From contig JAKFFE010000032.1 of the NCBI GenBank assembly GCA_036675345.1, forward strand, positions 186,001 through 250,000: a stretch of 64,000 nt of DNA, given 5' to 3'. This document shows, one piece after another, positions 32,855 through 41,964 of the stretch. The DNA comes from JALYOC01 sp036675345. GTDB taxonomy: Bacteria; Myxococcota; Myxococcia; Myxococcales; Myxococcaceae. A program made the translations under genes and the position numbers. The stretch's first letter is position 1. Each line of letters opens with the position of its first letter. Under the pieces are notes generated by a model that worked only from the letters and a program-made list of their open reading frames with translations, did not search any database and was not told the DNA's origin.

Positions 32855-33807
32855 TCGTAGCCCAGCTTCTTGAGGCCCTCGGGACGGTCGCTCCAGCGGT
32901 CTTCGACCTTCACCTGGAGCGACAGGTAGACGTGTGTGCCCAACAGCCGCTCGATGCTCTTGCGCGAGTCGCTGCCCAACTGTTTCAACATCTCGCCGCG
33001 CTTGCCGATCACGATCGCCTTCTGGCTGTCGCGCTCGACATAGATGGAGGCGAAGATCCGGATCAGCCCCCCCAGCCCGCCACCGGCCGCGCTGCGCTTG
33101 GCCTTGCGGCCACGGGGCTCGCGCTCACTCTCGTCGAAGTCGTCGATCACCACCGCGGTGGAGTACGGGACCTCCTGCCGGCAGTGACGGATCACCTGCT
33201 CGCGGATCAGCTCCGCCACGATCGCCCGCTCCTGCTGGTCGGTGAGCATGTCCGCGTCGAACAGCGGCGGCCCCTCCGGCAGATGGGAGACCACCAACTT
33301 GAACAGCTGGTCGATCCCGTCCCCCTCCCGCGCGGAGATGGGGACGATCTCCAGGAAGGGGAACTCCTGGCGGTACAGCTCGATCACCGGGAGGATCAGG
33401 TTCTTCTCCACCGCGTCGATCTTGTTGATCACCAACAGGACCGGCTTTTTGGACCGGCCCAGCCGCTCGAGGATGAACCGGTTCCCCGGCCCGATCACCG
33501 GGGTCTCGGTGTCCGCCAGCTCGATCAGGAACACGACGAGATCCACCTCGTCGATCGCTCCCAGGGCCGCGTCCACCATGTAGCGGTTCAGCTCCCCCTT
33601 CGCCTCGTGGACCCCGGGGGTGTCCATGAACGCCACCTGCCCCTCCGGCCGCGTCACCACCCCAAGGATCCGGCCCCGGGTGGTGTGCGGCTTGGGAGAG
33701 ACAATGGCGATCTTCTCGCCCAGCAGTCGGTTGAGCAGGGTGCTCTTCCCGACGTTGGGGCGGCCGATCAGCGCGGCGAAGCCGCTGCGATGGGGAATCT
33801 CGGTCAA
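32851..33807 (-). CDS. era: GTPase Era
   Basis: The 318-residue protein has the Era G domain (GRPNVGKSTLLNRLLGEKI at 14-32, DTPG, NKID) and a C-terminal KH domain with VIGKRGEMLKQLG. It binds the 3' end of 16S rRNA in 30S assembly. A Lys/Arg/Gly-rich insertion (REPRGRKAKRSAAGGGLGG) lies before the KH core and is absent from standard Era. The gene is coupled to der and follows the cyclophilin gene by 13 bases. Downstream of rnc on the same strand, as in many bacteria. Confidence 0.95.
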   Translation of the reverse strand: MTEIPHRSGFAALIGRPNVGKSTLLNRLLGEKIAIVSPKPHTTRGRILGVVTRPEGQVAFMDTPGVHEAKGELNRYMVDAALGAIDEVDLVVFLIELADTETPVIGPGNRFILERLGRSKKPVLLVINKIDAVEKNLILPVIELYRQEFPFLEIVPISAREGDGIDQLFKLVVSHLPEGPPLFDADMLTDQQERAIVAELIREQVIRHCRQEVPYSTAVVIDDFDESEREPRGRKAKRSAAGGGLGGLIRIFASIYVERDSQKAIVIGKRGEMLKQLGSDSRKSIERLLGTHVYLSLQVKVEDRWSDRPEGLKKLGYE

Positions 33808-33820
33808 ACGTCCTGCTCTC

Positions 33821-34372
33821 TTACGCCGAAGGCGAAATGGTCAGCTTGTTGATCTTCACCGGGGTCTTGGGGCGGTCGCGCGAGTCCTTGGGGAGCTCGT
33901 TGGCGACCTTCTGCACCACCTCGTAACCCTGCACCACCTCACCGAAGATGGTGTGCTTGTTGTTCAGCCAGCCGGTGGGGATCACGGTGATGAAGAACTG
34001 CGATCCATTGGTGCCCGGGCCGGCGTTGGCCATGGCCAGGATCCCCGGCTTGTCGAACTTGCGGCCGCTGCCGAACTCGTCCTCGAATTTGAAGCCCGGC
34101 CCGCCCACGCCCTGGCCCAGCGGATCCCCGCCCTGGACCATGAAGTCCTTGATGCAGCGGTGGAAGATGGTCCCGTCGTAGAGGGGCACCCCGACCTTCT
34201 TCTGCTGGTCGTTGGGGTCGGTCCACTCCTTCTCTCCGGTGGCCAGGCCCACGAAGTTCTCCACCGTCTTGGGCGCGTCCTTGGAGAACAGCTTCACCAC
34301 GATCTTGCCCTCCGTGGTGTCGAAGTGCGCGTACAGCTCGGTCCCCGCCCGGACTTCGTCGATCATTCCCAT
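33821..34372 (-). CDS. Cyclophilin-type peptidyl-prolyl isomerase, cytoplasmic
   Basis: The 183-residue product has the cyclophilin core: FHRCIKDFMVQGGDP, then GPGTNGSQFFITVIPTGWLNNKHTIFGEV. The catalytic Arg sits where FHRC is seen; Phe and Trp/Leu pocket residues are present. No signal peptide, so it acts on proline bonds in cytosolic proteins. It follows the exported cyclophilin gene by 28 bases, so the pair provides one cytoplasmic and one exported isomerase. AGGAG lies 12 bases ahead of ATG 34372, rather far; ATG 34366 is an alternative. Confidence 0.93.
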   Translation of the reverse strand: MGMIDEVRAGTELYAHFDTTEGKIVVKLFSKDAPKTVENFVGLATGEKEWTDPNDQQKKVGVPLYDGTIFHRCIKDFMVQGGDPLGQGVGGPGFKFEDEFGSGRKFDKPGILAMANAGPGTNGSQFFITVIPTGWLNNKHTIFGEVVQGYEVVQKVANELPKDSRDRPKTPVKINKLTISPSA

Positions 34373-34400
34373 GTGCTTTTCTCGCTCCTGCTGAAGGTGA

Positions 34401-35138
34401 TCACTGTCGCTTCACTTCTGGCCGAAGGCCCTTCGGCATCCGGTCCCGCACCTCGACCGCGGTGAGCAGGACCTCTTCCTGGCTGGGACGACCGTGGTCG
34501 TCCGCAGGAACCTTGGAGATGGCAACCGCCACCTCGTACCCCTTCACCACCTCGCCGAAGATCGTGTGCTTGCCGTCCAGGTGGACAGGCAGCGCCTCAG
34601 GCGGTGTGACTGTGAGGAAGAACTGTGAACCATTGGTGTCCGGACCCCGGTTGGCCATCGCCAGCAGGCCCGGCCGATCGAAGGTCCTCCCGGAGGAAAG
34701 CTCGTCGGCCACCCGGTAGCCCGGACCGCCGCGCCCGGTGGCGGAGGGGTCTCCCCCCTGGATCATGAACCCGGGGCTCACCCGGTGGAACAGCGACCCG
34801 TCGTACAGCCGCCGCCGCGAGGAGGCCTGGGTGAAGGGATGGGTCCACTGCCGCTCGCCGGAGGCCAGGGCCACGAAGTTGGCCACCGTCCGGGGCGCGT
34901 CCTCGGAGAACAGCCGGACCACCAGGTCGCCCTTGCTGGTCTTGAGGATCGCCCACAAGGGCTTCCGGGCCAGCGCCAGGCGGGTCCACTTGCCCTGCAG
35001 GTCGGCGGGGGCCTCTTCGAACAGGGGCAGCTGCGGCGCCACGGACTGCCCACCGTCTGCCGGGCGCAGGGCCCCAGCGTCGGTCTGGGCAAACGCGCAG
35101 AGCGGTACGGCGACAGCAGCGATCAAAAGGGCCTTCAT
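34401..35138 (-). CDS. Cyclophilin-type peptidyl-prolyl isomerase, exported
   Basis: The 245-residue protein has a Sec signal peptide (MKALLIAAVAVPLCAFAQ, cleavage after AFA). The cyclophilin domain shows LFHRVSPGFMIQGGDP and GPDTNGSQFFLTVTPPEALP, with the catalytic Arg and Gln/Phe residues present. It would aid folding of periplasmic proteins. About 70 residues lie between the signal peptide and the first catalytic motif, the usual N-terminal strand region plus a short linker. It lies 70 bases downstream of rnc, with a candidate promoter in the gap. Confidence 0.92.
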   Translation of the reverse strand: MKALLIAAVAVPLCAFAQTDAGALRPADGGQSVAPQLPLFEEAPADLQGKWTRLALARKPLWAILKTSKGDLVVRLFSEDAPRTVANFVALASGERQWTHPFTQASSRRRLYDGSLFHRVSPGFMIQGGDPSATGRGGPGYRVADELSSGRTFDRPGLLAMANRGPDTNGSQFFLTVTPPEALPVHLDGKHTIFGEVVKGYEVAVAISKVPADDHGRPSQEEVLLTAVEVRDRMPKGLRPEVKRQ

Positions 35139-35159
35139 CCTAGGAGCTTCCAGCGCAGG

Positions 35160-35188
35160 CCTTTAGCCGCAGCGCCCTGTAACTCCAA
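35160..35188 (-). promoter_or_regulatory. Possible promoter before the exported cyclophilin gene
   Basis: On the minus strand TTGGAG (35188-35183) and TAAAGG (35165-35160) are 17 bases apart, 21 bases ahead of ATG 35138. Match to the sigma-70 consensus is partial (three of six in each box). Confidence 0.3.
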
Positions 35189-35208
35189 GTGGATTCCCGC
35201 TCGCCCGT

Positions 35209-35922
35209 TCAGCTCAGCGCGTCCAGCATCTGCAGGGTCTTCTGGGCGGCCGCCTGCTCGGCCTCCTTCTTGGAACGCCCGGAGGCCCGTCCGTAGCAGA
35301 CCTCGCCGATGGTGACCTCCACCTCGAAGATCTTGGCGTGATCCGGCCCGGCCTCGGCGATCACCCGGTAGCGGGGAGAGAGCTTGAGCCGCTCCTGGGC
35401 CTCCTCCTGGAGCCGGGTCTTGTAGTCCAGCCCGCTGCGGCCCTCGGCCACCCCGGCCAGCGCCTCGCCGAAGCGGGTGTCCACCAGCCCCATCACCGAA
35501 TCCAGCCCCCGGGCCAGGTAGATGGCGCCAATCACCGCCTCCAGGGCGTCGGCCAGCACGCTGCTCTTCTCCCGGCCGCCGGTCAGCTCCTCCCCGCGGC
35601 CCAGCAGCAGCAACTCCCCCACCCCCATCTGACGGGAGACCCGGGCCAGCCCCTCCTCGTTGACGATCAACGCCCGCAGCCGGGAGAGCTCGCCCTCGGT
35701 GGCCAGCGGGAACTGCTCCATCAGCCGGTGACTGATGGCCAGGTCCACCACCGCGTCCCCCAGGAACTCCAGCCGCTCGTTGTGGGTCTGGGAGAGCTCC
35801 TTGTGCTCGTTGACGTAGCTTTTGTGGGTCAGCGCCGCCAGCGGGAGCGCCGGGCTCCCAAAGGAGAACCCCAGCATCACCTCCAGGGCCGCGATCCGCT
35901 CTTCGGGGGAAAGTTTCGCCAC
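35209..35922 (-). CDS. rnc: Ribonuclease III
   Basis: The 237-residue protein carries the RNase III signature HNERLEFLGDAVVDL (about 48-62), with the metal-binding Glu and Asp residues, and a second acidic site in EAVIGAIYLARG. The C-terminal double-stranded RNA-binding domain ends in GRSKKEAEQAAAQKTLQML. It cleaves double-stranded RNA in rRNA and mRNA processing. The gene lies 13 bases after meaB and upstream of the cyclophilin, era and der genes. Start ATG 35922 gives the family N-terminus. Confidence 0.95.
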   Translation of the reverse strand: MAKLSPEERIAALEVMLGFSFGSPALPLAALTHKSYVNEHKELSQTHNERLEFLGDAVVDLAISHRLMEQFPLATEGELSRLRALIVNEEGLARVSRQMGVGELLLLGRGEELTGGREKSSVLADALEAVIGAIYLARGLDSVMGLVDTRFGEALAGVAEGRSGLDYKTRLQEEAQERLKLSPRYRVIAEAGPDHAKIFEVEVTIGEVCYGRASGRSKKEAEQAAAQKTLQMLDALS

Positions 35923-35935
35923 GGTGTCCTCTCCC

Positions 35936-36964
35936 CTACTCCGCCAGCTGGCCGGCCAGCTCTTCGGCCAGCGCGTAGGGGTCGGCCTGACGCAGCGCGA
36001 TCCGGGTGGCGACCTCGTCCAGCCGGCCCTTCTCCCGCTCCAGCCGTCCCAGGGCGCCGCGCAGCAGCCGCTCGCGCAGCAGGGCCACGAACTGCATTGC
36101 CGCCCGGGACTTCTCCCGCTCCAGCCGCTGGCCGCTCTGGTCCAGGAACGCCAGGTGCTGGGCCAGCCCCTCCACCAGTTCAGTGATTCCCTGGTCCTTG
36201 GCGGCCACCGTCTTGAGGATCAGCGGCTCCCACTCGGTGGGCGGCGCCGGCTCGGCGGACTTCCTGGGCGGCAGCCCGGTCATCATCCGGTGGGTCTCGT
36301 CATGGTCCATCGGCGGGGCATTGACGATGTGCCGCAGCTCCAGCATCTGGCGCAGCTCGCGGACGGTGCGGTCGGACCCTTCCAGGTCGGCCTTGTTGAC
36401 CGCGAACAGGTCCGCCACCTCCAGGATCCCGGCCTTGATCGCCTGGATGTCGTCGCCCATCCCCGGGACCAGCACCACCACCACCGAGTGGGCCATCTGG
36501 GCGATGTCGATCTCGTCCTGCCCCACCCCCACCGTCTCCACGATGATCACGTCCCGGCCCATCGCATCCATCACCCGGATGCAGTCCCCGGTGGCCCGGG
36601 AGAGTCCGCCCAGGTTGCCCCGGGTGGCCAGCGAGCGGATGAACACCCCCGGATCGGTGGCGTGATCCTGCATCCGGATCCGGTCCCCCAGGATCGCCCC
36701 GCCGGTGAAGGGACTGGTGGGATCCACCGCGATCACCCCCACCGTCTTTCCCTGCTTGCGGAACTTGGCGATCACCCGGTCGGTGAGGGTGGACTTGCCC
36801 GCCCCCGGGGACCCGGTGATCCCGATCACGTAGGCCTTGCCGGTGTGGGGGAACAGGGCCTGGAGGGTCGCGGTGGCGGAGGGGAGCCCATCGTCGATGT
36901 CCCTCATCAGACGCGAGGCTGCCCGAATGTCCCCCTGCACCACCCGCTCAGCGATCGACGGCAC
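35936..36964 (-). CDS. meaB: MeaB/ArgK GTPase, methylmalonyl-CoA mutase chaperone
   Basis: The 342-residue product has the P-loop GSPGAGKST (about 52-60) and the base-II/switch segments VDPTSPFTGGAILGDRIRM and ETVGVGQDE of MeaB, plus NKADLEGSDRT for guanine recognition. MeaB protects and reloads the B12 cofactor of methylmalonyl-CoA mutase. The mutase genes are not in the window. It follows an unknown gene by five bases and an acyl-CoA dehydrogenase gene further upstream, so it belongs to a propionate or branched-chain acyl-CoA oxidation context although embedded beside rnc. Confidence 0.93.
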   Translation of the reverse strand: MPSIAERVVQGDIRAASRLMRDIDDGLPSATATLQALFPHTGKAYVIGITGSPGAGKSTLTDRVIAKFRKQGKTVGVIAVDPTSPFTGGAILGDRIRMQDHATDPGVFIRSLATRGNLGGLSRATGDCIRVMDAMGRDVIIVETVGVGQDEIDIAQMAHSVVVVLVPGMGDDIQAIKAGILEVADLFAVNKADLEGSDRTVRELRQMLELRHIVNAPPMDHDETHRMMTGLPPRKSAEPAPPTEWEPLILKTVAAKDQGITELVEGLAQHLAFLDQSGQRLEREKSRAAMQFVALLRERLLRGALGRLEREKGRLDEVATRIALRQADPYALAEELAGQLAE

Positions 36965-36969
36965 GATGT

Positions 36970-37875
36970 TCAGTCTCCTTGCTGCTGCGGCTGCGCATCG
37001 CCCAGGACCCGCACGTCACCCTGGGTCACCCCCAGCAGATCCGCCACCAGGGGAATCACCCCCGGGAACTCGTCCAGCTCGAAGCGTTCCGCCCAGATCT
37101 TCCCGGTGGCTCCGGCCAGCAGGCCCCGGAAGGTGCGCCCCGCCACCCGGGCCGCGGCGAACCGGTACACCGCGCCGTTCACCGACAGCTCCACCAGCAG
37201 CTCCAGCGAGCTGCGCGGCGGGACCAGGGCGGAGGCAGAGAAGCGGGCCATCACCTCCCCGTAGGTAATCCGCGGCGGGGCCGGCGGCGACTTGTCCCGT
37301 CGCTGGTAGCTGGGCTGGGTGGGCGCGTCCGGAGGCGGCTCCTCGTGGAACAGCGCGGTCAGGTACCCCACCAGCGCATCCCGCTCCCGGAACTCGGAGA
37401 GCTCGAAGGTGTGGCCCCCGGACACGTCCAGCGGGACCTCGCCCTTGTGGGCCTGGGTGACCCGGAAATTGCCGCGCTTGTCGGACCCGATCACGAACCG
37501 GAACCCGTCCGGGGTCTGGACCTCGGCGGAGAGCGCCAGCTGCTGCGGATCCACCCGGGGGTCCAGCCCCAGGGCCTGCAGCTCCGAGCTGCGGCGCTGC
37601 ACGTGGAGGATGTGCTCGTTGAAGGCCGCGTTGATCTGGTCCTCCAGCGTGGACAGCTTCTCGATCCCCACCAGGGACAGCGGCGCGCTGCCCACCAGCT
37701 CCGGGGGATCGATCGCCACCAGCCGGTCGCCCAGCACGGTGAAGGTGACCTTGTGGATGAAGTTCCGGGTGAGCGGGTTCACCAGCGGGACGGTCTGCAG
37801 GTCCAGGTCGACCTCCAGGCCCAGATCGGACTCGCGGACGGTGAGCCCCAGCTCGCTGAGACGTTGGGGATCCAT
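36970..37875 (-). CDS. Conserved hypothetical protein
   Basis: From ATG 37875 (TGATG overlap with the acyl-CoA dehydrogenase stop) the product has 301 residues, soluble, with no signal peptide. The N-terminal half has alternating strands (GLEVDLDLQTVPLVN, VTFTVLGDRLVAIDPPEL). A helix, INAAFNEHILHVQRRSSELQ, is followed by a second mixed domain (SLELLVELSVNGAVYRFAAA). A Pro-rich linker separates the halves near residue 190. No family is recognised. Coupled translation ties it to acyl-CoA dehydrogenase and meaB. Confidence 0.75.
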   Translation of the reverse strand: MDPQRLSELGLTVRESDLGLEVDLDLQTVPLVNPLTRNFIHKVTFTVLGDRLVAIDPPELVGSAPLSLVGIEKLSTLEDQINAAFNEHILHVQRRSSELQALGLDPRVDPQQLALSAEVQTPDGFRFVIGSDKRGNFRVTQAHKGEVPLDVSGGHTFELSEFRERDALVGYLTALFHEEPPPDAPTQPSYQRRDKSPPAPPRITYGEVMARFSASALVPPRSSLELLVELSVNGAVYRFAAARVAGRTFRGLLAGATGKIWAERFELDEFPGVIPLVADLLGVTQGDVRVLGDAQPQQQGD

Positions 37876-39017
37876 CAAGCCTTGAAGGTCTCGCGGGAGA
37901 TGATCGCGCGCTGGATCTCGCTGGTCCCTTCGCCGATCTCGCAGAGCTTGGCGTCGCGCAGGTAGCGTTCCACCGGGAACTCCCGGGTGTACCCGTAGCC
38001 GCCGTGGATCTGCACCGCCTTGTTGCAGGCCCGCATCGCCGCCTCGGAGGCGAACAGCTTGGCCATCGACGCCTCCTGGGTGTACGGCTTGCCCGCGTCC
38101 GCCAGCGCTGCCGCCCGCCACACCAGCAGCCGGGAGGCGTCCATCTCGGTCTTCATGTCCGCCAGCATCCAGCGGATGGCCTGGAACTCGCCAATCGCCT
38201 GGCCAAAGGCGGTGCGGTCCTTGGCGTAGCGCTGGGACTCCTCCAGCGCGCCGCGGCCCAGGCCCACCGCCAGGGCCCCGATGGTGATCCGGCCCCGGTC
38301 CAGGATCTTCAGGGTGTCGATGAACCCGCGCCCCACCTCGCCCAGCCGCTGCGAGTCGGGAAGCTCCACGTTCTCCAAGACCAGCTCCGCGGTGTCCGAG
38401 GAGCGCATCCCCAGCTTTCCGTGGATGGCGCGGGAGGAGAACCCCTTCTGCCCCTTGTCCACGATGAAGGCGGTGATCCCCTTCTGGCGCTTGGAGGCGT
38501 CGGTGACCGCCAGGATCACGAACACGTCTCCCACCGTGCCCTGGGTGATGAACATCTTGCTGCCGTTGAGCACCCAGGTGTCGCCGTGGCGGACCGCGGT
38601 GGTCTTCATCCCCGCCGCGTCGCTGCCGCTTCCCGGCTCGGTCAGGCCCCAGGCGCCCAGGAACTCTCCGGTGGCCAGCTTGGGGAGGTACTGCTGCCTC
38701 TGGGCCTCGTTGCCGAACACCCGGATGTGGCTGGTGCCCAGCCCGTTGTGGGAGGCCACCGTCAGCGCCAGGGAACCGTCGTAGCGGGCCACCTCCTCCA
38801 CCGCCACCGCCACCGCCAGGGCGTCCATCGCCGCGCCGCCGTACTCCTCGCCGACCAGGATCCCCATCACCCCCAAAGCGCCCAGCTCCTTGACCACCTC
38901 CATCGGGAACTTCTCGTGGTGATCCCAGTCGCGGGCGCGGGGCTTGACCTTCTCTTCACAGAAGGAACGCAGGGACTGCTGCAGGATGCGGTGGCTCTCG
39001 GGAAGCTCGAAGTCCAT
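37875..39017 (-). CDS. Acyl-CoA dehydrogenase
   Basis: From ATG 39017 (GGAAGG five bases upstream) the product has 380 residues, the standard length. Signature 1, AWGLTEPGSGSDAAG, binds FAD and substrate; signature 2, QIHGGYGYTREFPVER, contains the catalytic glutamate, and the end EIGEGTSEIQR is typical of short/branched-chain enzymes. It introduces the trans-2 double bond in acyl-CoA with electrons passed to ETF. Isovaleryl-, butyryl- or methylbutyryl-CoA are all possible substrates. It is the first gene of a transcript that includes meaB. Confidence 0.94.
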   Translation of the reverse strand: MDFELPESHRILQQSLRSFCEEKVKPRARDWDHHEKFPMEVVKELGALGVMGILVGEEYGGAAMDALAVAVAVEEVARYDGSLALTVASHNGLGTSHIRVFGNEAQRQQYLPKLATGEFLGAWGLTEPGSGSDAAGMKTTAVRHGDTWVLNGSKMFITQGTVGDVFVILAVTDASKRQKGITAFIVDKGQKGFSSRAIHGKLGMRSSDTAELVLENVELPDSQRLGEVGRGFIDTLKILDRGRITIGALAVGLGRGALEESQRYAKDRTAFGQAIGEFQAIRWMLADMKTEMDASRLLVWRAAALADAGKPYTQEASMAKLFASEAAMRACNKAVQIHGGYGYTREFPVERYLRDAKLCEIGEGTSEIQRAIISRETFKA

Positions 39018-39131
39018 TTTCGCCTTCCGGCTTACCGCAGACTCCGCTGGAGGCAAAGCCGTTCGGTGCCCCGGCGGGGGGGCCGGGTCCGCTGGGGTAC
39101 AGCGGCCAGGCCCGGTGGGTCGGACCCCGCC
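39018..39131. other. Intergenic gap between hybrid kinase and acyl-CoA dehydrogenase genes
   Basis: Within 114 bases, CCGCTG at 39089-39094 and CAGCGG at 39100-39105 form a 6-bp stem without a T run. It could be a weak terminator for the hybrid kinase transcript. The right-hand part must contain the acyl-CoA dehydrogenase promoter, but no clear hexamers were seen. Confidence 0.3.
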
Positions 39132-41960
39132 CTACCTGGCCTCGCTCCGCAGGGAGATCACCGCCTCCGACACCTCGGCGCTCAGGCGCGCGAACAGCTC
39201 CGGGGCCTCCTGGAGCTGACCCTGGCGGGCCAGCCGCTCCATCCGCTCGGCGGTCCCCGAGGCCGGCCCGCAGGCCACGGTGAGCAGGGCCCCCTTGAGC
39301 TGGTGGGTGCTATGGACCAGGGCCTCGGCATCCGCCAGGGAGGCCTGCACCCCCTCCAGCATCTGGGGCAGGTCCTCCAGGAAGATCCCCACCACCTCCC
39401 GGAGCAGCTCGGGGTTGTGGGCGGTCAGGGTCTTGAGGCGCAGCCCATCCACCGGGACCACCGGCTTGTCCTTCATCACCTGGGCCACCGCCTCCAACAG
39501 CGCGTGGGGGTCGATCGGCTTGGAGAGGTGACCATCCATCCCGGCATCCAGGCACTTCTGGTCGTCGCCCTTCAGCGCCTGGGCGGTCAGGGCCACGATG
39601 GTGGTCCGCTTGCCGGTCCCCTCCTCCAGGGCCCGGATCTCGCGGGTGGCCCCCAGGCCGTCCAGCACCGGCATCTGGACGTCCATCAGCACCAGGTCGA
39701 AGCGGCCGTTCTGGACCGCGTCCACCGCCAGCCGACCGTCGGCCACGGTGGTCACCTGGTGGCCGGCCTGCTGAAGCAGCCCCGCCGCCACCTTGCGGTT
39801 GACCGCGTTGTCATCCACCACCAACACCGAGCAGCACGCGCGTCCGGCCGGCGACTCGTGCCGGACCGGGGCCTGCACCGCGGTGGGGTTCATCAGCTGC
39901 TGCACCGCCTCCAGCACCGGAGAGGGGATCACCGGCTTGCCCACCCGCCGGCAGCGGTCTCCCAGCGCCAGGGTCACGCTGGAGGAGACGGCGTTGGCCA
40001 GCCACACCACCTTGAGCGAGGCCAGCACCGGGTCGGTGGCCAGGGCCCGGGCCAGCAGCTCCGAGCCGCCCTCGGGCAGATCCCCGTCGGCAATCAGCAT
40101 CCGGTAGGGCGCGCCCGACCCCTCCGCCTGCCGCAGCACCCGCAGCGCGGTCTCCGGATCCGGCACTTGCCGGGGCTCCATCCGCCACCCTCCCACCATC
40201 TCCTGGAGGATCAGCCGCTGCTTGGCGTTGTCCTCCACGATCAGCACCGGCAGTCCCAACAGGGGAAGCGGCATCGGCCCGGTGGACTCGCTGCGCTCCG
40301 CCCGCTTGAACCGGGCGGTGAACTGGAAGCGGCTGCCGTGGCCTGGCTCGCTTTCCACCCAGATCTGGCCGCCCATCAGCGCCACCAGCTCCGCGGCAAT
40401 GGTCAGCCCCAGTCCGGTGCCGCCATACTGGGCGCTGGTGGAGTCGTCCGCCTGTGAGAAGGCGCCGAAGATCTGCCGGATCTTCTCCTGGGGGATCCCG
40501 ATCCCGCTGTCTGCCACGCAGAAGCGCAGGGTGACCTCCTCCCCCTCTTCCACCTCTTGCTGGCGGGTGATCCAGACCACGATCTCCCCCCGCTCGGTGA
40601 AGCGCAGCGCATTGCCCACCAGGTTGAGCACGATCTGGCGCAGCCGCCCCAGATCTCCCAGCAGGTGATCGGGGACCGCGCTGTCCACCGAGAACATCAG
40701 CTCCAGCCCCTGCTCCTGGGCCTGCTGGGCCAGGGTCTTGAGGATCTCCCCCATCCCGTCCCGCAGCCGGAACGGCTCGGTCGCCAACTGCAGCTTGCCG
40801 GCCTCGATCTTGGAGTAGTCCAACACCCCGTTGATCAGCCGCAGCAGCGAGGTGGCCGACCCGCGGGCGTCCTGCAGGTACTCCTGCTGCTCGGGGGTCA
40901 GGGGCGTGCGCAGGGCCAGCTCCAGCATCCCCAACACCCCGTTCATCGGGGTCCGGATCTCGTGACTCATCCGGGCCAGGAACTGGCTCTTGGCCAGGGT
41001 GGCCTGCTCGGCCTCCGCCTTCGCGACCTGCAGGGCGTCCAGGGCGCGGGTCCGCTCGTCCAGGATCGTCTCCTGGAGGACCATCGCCCGCTTCAGAGCC
41101 CGGGCCCGGTTGCGGCCCAGCAAGCCCAGGAAGGTGGCGATCGAAATCCAGAGGGTGATCAGCCCTCCAGCCCACTGCACCAGGATCGGGAGCCGGCTGA
41201 CGGCCTCGTCCGCCTTCTCCACGGTGGGGGTGGCCCGCAGGGTCCACTCCAGCCCCTGGAAGTTCAGCGGCGCCTCCTGTGCCAGATGCGAGGCCAGCGC
41301 GCCGGGCAGACGCCGGTGGTGCAGTGACCGCCCACCCTCCAGGATCTCCAACTCCAGGGACGCATCGAAGTGCTGCAGCGCTCGCTCCACCGTCCTTGTG
41401 GCGTCGAAAGACGCGACCACATAGCCGTCCAGAACTCCGGCGCGGTCGAAAAGGGGAACCACTCCCAGCACTCCCCGGGTTCCGTCTACCAGGGCCTGTT
41501 CCCGGGTGAGCACCGGGGCGCGCTGCTCCGCCGCCTGGCGCATCATCGCTGCCCGCCCGGGGACCGAACCGTAGTCCATCCCAACCACATCCCGGCTGGG
41601 TGTGGGGAGAACCCAGCGCACCCGCTGCTGGGCATCCACCCAGGCCACCGACGCGAGGGAGGTGAAGTGCTCGCGTTGCAGCCGCGCGTCGTTGCGCCAT
41701 TCCTCCTCAGTAGGGCGCCGGACCTCCCAGCGACGGGCGATCCGCTCCAGGGTCCGCAGCGATTCCTGCCACTGGGAGAACAGCGCTCCCTTCCGGGCCG
41801 TCAGGCCGCTGCGGATCGCCGAACTCAGCTCCCGCTGCTCGTGCTCCGAGATGGCCCTCTGCAGTGCATAGGTGGCGGCCCCCCCCACCGCCGCCACCAG
41901 CACCATCCCCAGGAAGGGCAGCGCCGCCCGCCGAAACTCCCGTCCGCCGCTGGATGTCAT
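39132..41960 (-). CDS. Hybrid sensor histidine kinase with two receivers and an Hpt domain
   Basis: The 942-residue protein has two membrane segments (about 14-34 and 258-282) enclosing a periplasmic CHASE-like sensor, then a coiled linker. The HisKA domain has phospho-His333 (MSHEIRTPMNG); HATPase_c shows GDLGRLRQIVLNLVGNA and GGTGLGLTI. The first receiver (about 575-690, VLIVEDN, phospho-Asp in LIADGDLP) is divergent. The second (about 720-840, VLVVDDN, LVLMDVQMPVLDG) is canonical. The C-terminal Hpt domain has His in HSTHQLKGALL. This is a BarA/ArcB-like phosphorelay. It follows the lone receiver gene by four bases, so that receiver is a likely output or input partner. Confidence 0.94.
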   Translation of the reverse strand: MTSSGGREFRRAALPFLGMVLVAAVGGAATYALQRAISEHEQRELSSAIRSGLTARKGALFSQWQESLRTLERIARRWEVRRPTEEEWRNDARLQREHFTSLASVAWVDAQQRVRWVLPTPSRDVVGMDYGSVPGRAAMMRQAAEQRAPVLTREQALVDGTRGVLGVVPLFDRAGVLDGYVVASFDATRTVERALQHFDASLELEILEGGRSLHHRRLPGALASHLAQEAPLNFQGLEWTLRATPTVEKADEAVSRLPILVQWAGGLITLWISIATFLGLLGRNRARALKRAMVLQETILDERTRALDALQVAKAEAEQATLAKSQFLARMSHEIRTPMNGVLGMLELALRTPLTPEQQEYLQDARGSATSLLRLINGVLDYSKIEAGKLQLATEPFRLRDGMGEILKTLAQQAQEQGLELMFSVDSAVPDHLLGDLGRLRQIVLNLVGNALRFTERGEIVVWITRQQEVEEGEEVTLRFCVADSGIGIPQEKIRQIFGAFSQADDSTSAQYGGTGLGLTIAAELVALMGGQIWVESEPGHGSRFQFTARFKRAERSESTGPMPLPLLGLPVLIVEDNAKQRLILQEMVGGWRMEPRQVPDPETALRVLRQAEGSGAPYRMLIADGDLPEGGSELLARALATDPVLASLKVVWLANAVSSSVTLALGDRCRRVGKPVIPSPVLEAVQQLMNPTAVQAPVRHESPAGRACCSVLVVDDNAVNRKVAAGLLQQAGHQVTTVADGRLAVDAVQNGRFDLVLMDVQMPVLDGLGATREIRALEEGTGKRTTIVALTAQALKGDDQKCLDAGMDGHLSKPIDPHALLEAVAQVMKDKPVVPVDGLRLKTLTAHNPELLREVVGIFLEDLPQMLEGVQASLADAEALVHSTHQLKGALLTVACGPASGTAERMERLARQGQLQEAPELFARLSAEVSEAVISLRSEAR

Positions 41961-41964
41961 GGGT

